Below are positions 61,162 through 61,384 of a stretch of DNA of 61,384 nucleotides, piece by piece. A program made the position numbers and the translations under genes. The DNA is from Roseitalea sp. Its GTDB lineage: Bacteria; Pseudomonadota; Alphaproteobacteria; Rhizobiales; Rhizobiaceae. The stretch covers positions 1 through 61,384 of the forward strand of contig JAEPON010000022.1 of assembly GCA_017642895.1 (NCBI GenBank), in the 5' to 3' direction. Numbering within the stretch: the stretch's first letter is position 1; each line of letters opens with the position of its first letter. The notes beneath the pieces are model-generated. The model was not told where the DNA came from. It did not search any database and was given only the letters and a program-made list of their open reading frames with translations.

Positions 61162-61220
61162 GAATCGAACCCGCATATTCAGCTTGGAAGGCTGCTGCTC
61201 TACCATTGAGCTATACCCGC
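61147..61220 (-). tRNA. tRNA-Gly (TCC anticodon)
   Basis: The minus strand folds as a cloverleaf: acceptor GCGGGTA pairs with TACCCGC, the anticodon loop is CTTCCAA with anticodon TCC, and the T arm contains GGTTCGATTCC. CCA is encoded (61147-61149). Total length is 74 bases with CCA. Confidence 0.96.
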
Positions 61221-61256
61221 ACTGGGCGGAACAGGTCCGCCGCTCCGGCACGCCGA

Positions 61257-61341
61257 TGGTGGAGGAGGCTGGATTCGAACCAGCGTAGGCATAGCCAACG
61301 GATTTACAGTCCGTCTCCTTTAACCACTCGGACACTCCTCC
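61257..61341 (-). tRNA. tRNA-Tyr (GTA anticodon)
   Basis: The minus strand reads GGAGGAGTGTCCGAGTGG onward, with the long variable arm of class II tRNAs, anticodon GTA in CTGTAAA, T arm GGTTCGAATCC, acceptor CTCCTCC and encoded CCA (61257-61259). Thirty-six bases separate it from tRNA-Gly, so the two are probably cotranscribed. Confidence 0.96.
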
Positions 61342-61384
61342 ATGGCGGCGGGTGCCGGGCATTGCCGCGACAGCGCCGCGACGA

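Noticed and set aside
1..61384. CRISPR arrays, riboswitches, rRNA genes or a replication origin
   Set aside because: No regularly spaced repeats, no known riboswitch core, no rRNA-like sequence and no DnaA-box cluster were seen by eye.

Overview
The window looks like a chromosomal segment of an alphaproteobacterium, probably of the order Hyphomicrobiales (Rhizobiales). It is GC-rich and its genes sit in tightly overlapping operons. It carries a DUF2793 protein, an alphaproteobacterial-type elongation factor Tu, and a homogentisate operon next to 5-oxoprolinase/LamB-YcsF genes. All family names come from reading translated sequence by eye; no database search was run.

Layout. At the left edge the 5' part of tuf (minus strand) is followed by a Wzz-like chain-length protein, an intact IS5-family element and a DUF2793 protein. 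From about 4.3 to 42.4 kb lies a large surface-polysaccharide (O-antigen or capsule type) locus in four transcription blocks. (1) 4295-10656, plus: GNAT, GT4, DegT aminotransferase, TylF-type methyltransferase, split transketolase, initiating sugar-phosphate transferase. (2) 20715-10719, minus: polyprenyl-phosphate-type GT2, two asparagine-synthase-like amidotransferases, Wzy-like polymerase, GT4, glucuronyl C5-epimerase, Wzx flippase. (3) 20891-27409, plus: large GT-C-like membrane protein, methyltransferase, FemAB-like protein, formyltransferase-methyltransferase fusion, UPF0104-type membrane protein. (4) 38675-27466, minus: a wbpA-wbpB-wbpD-wbpE-wbpI set, a third amidotransferase, a deacetylase, a toroid-like protein and an aminotransferase. 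A ligase/polymerase-like membrane protein and a WbpM-type dehydratase close the locus.

From 42.7 to 51.1 kb lies an aromatic-catabolism operon (hmgA, fumarylacetoacetase family, P450, RibD-C/DHFR-like reductase, MBL-fold protein, FAD monooxygenase, DUF2783) with a divergent MarR regulator and a convergent cupin gene. From 51.1 to 59.0 kb is a second operon, a TorT-like/RbsA/RbsC ABC transporter followed by pxpA, a biotin carrier, biotin carboxylase, pxpB and pxpC; a LysR gene diverges from it. The right edge holds a HigBA/RelE-type toxin-antitoxin pair, tRNA-Gly(TCC) and tRNA-Tyr(GTA).

How the parts work together. Block 4 encodes the steps from UDP-GlcNAc to UDP-2,3-diacetamido-2,3-dideoxy-mannuronic acid, and the AsnB-like proteins are good candidates to amidate uronic acids. 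WbpM plus a PglC-type transferase would start the repeat unit, and Wzx, Wzy and Wzz would export, polymerise and size it. The catabolic right third looks compositionally like backbone. The two tRNA genes and tuf are normally close neighbours in alphaproteobacteria, so their separation by about 61 kb suggests that this gap is an insertion hot-spot.
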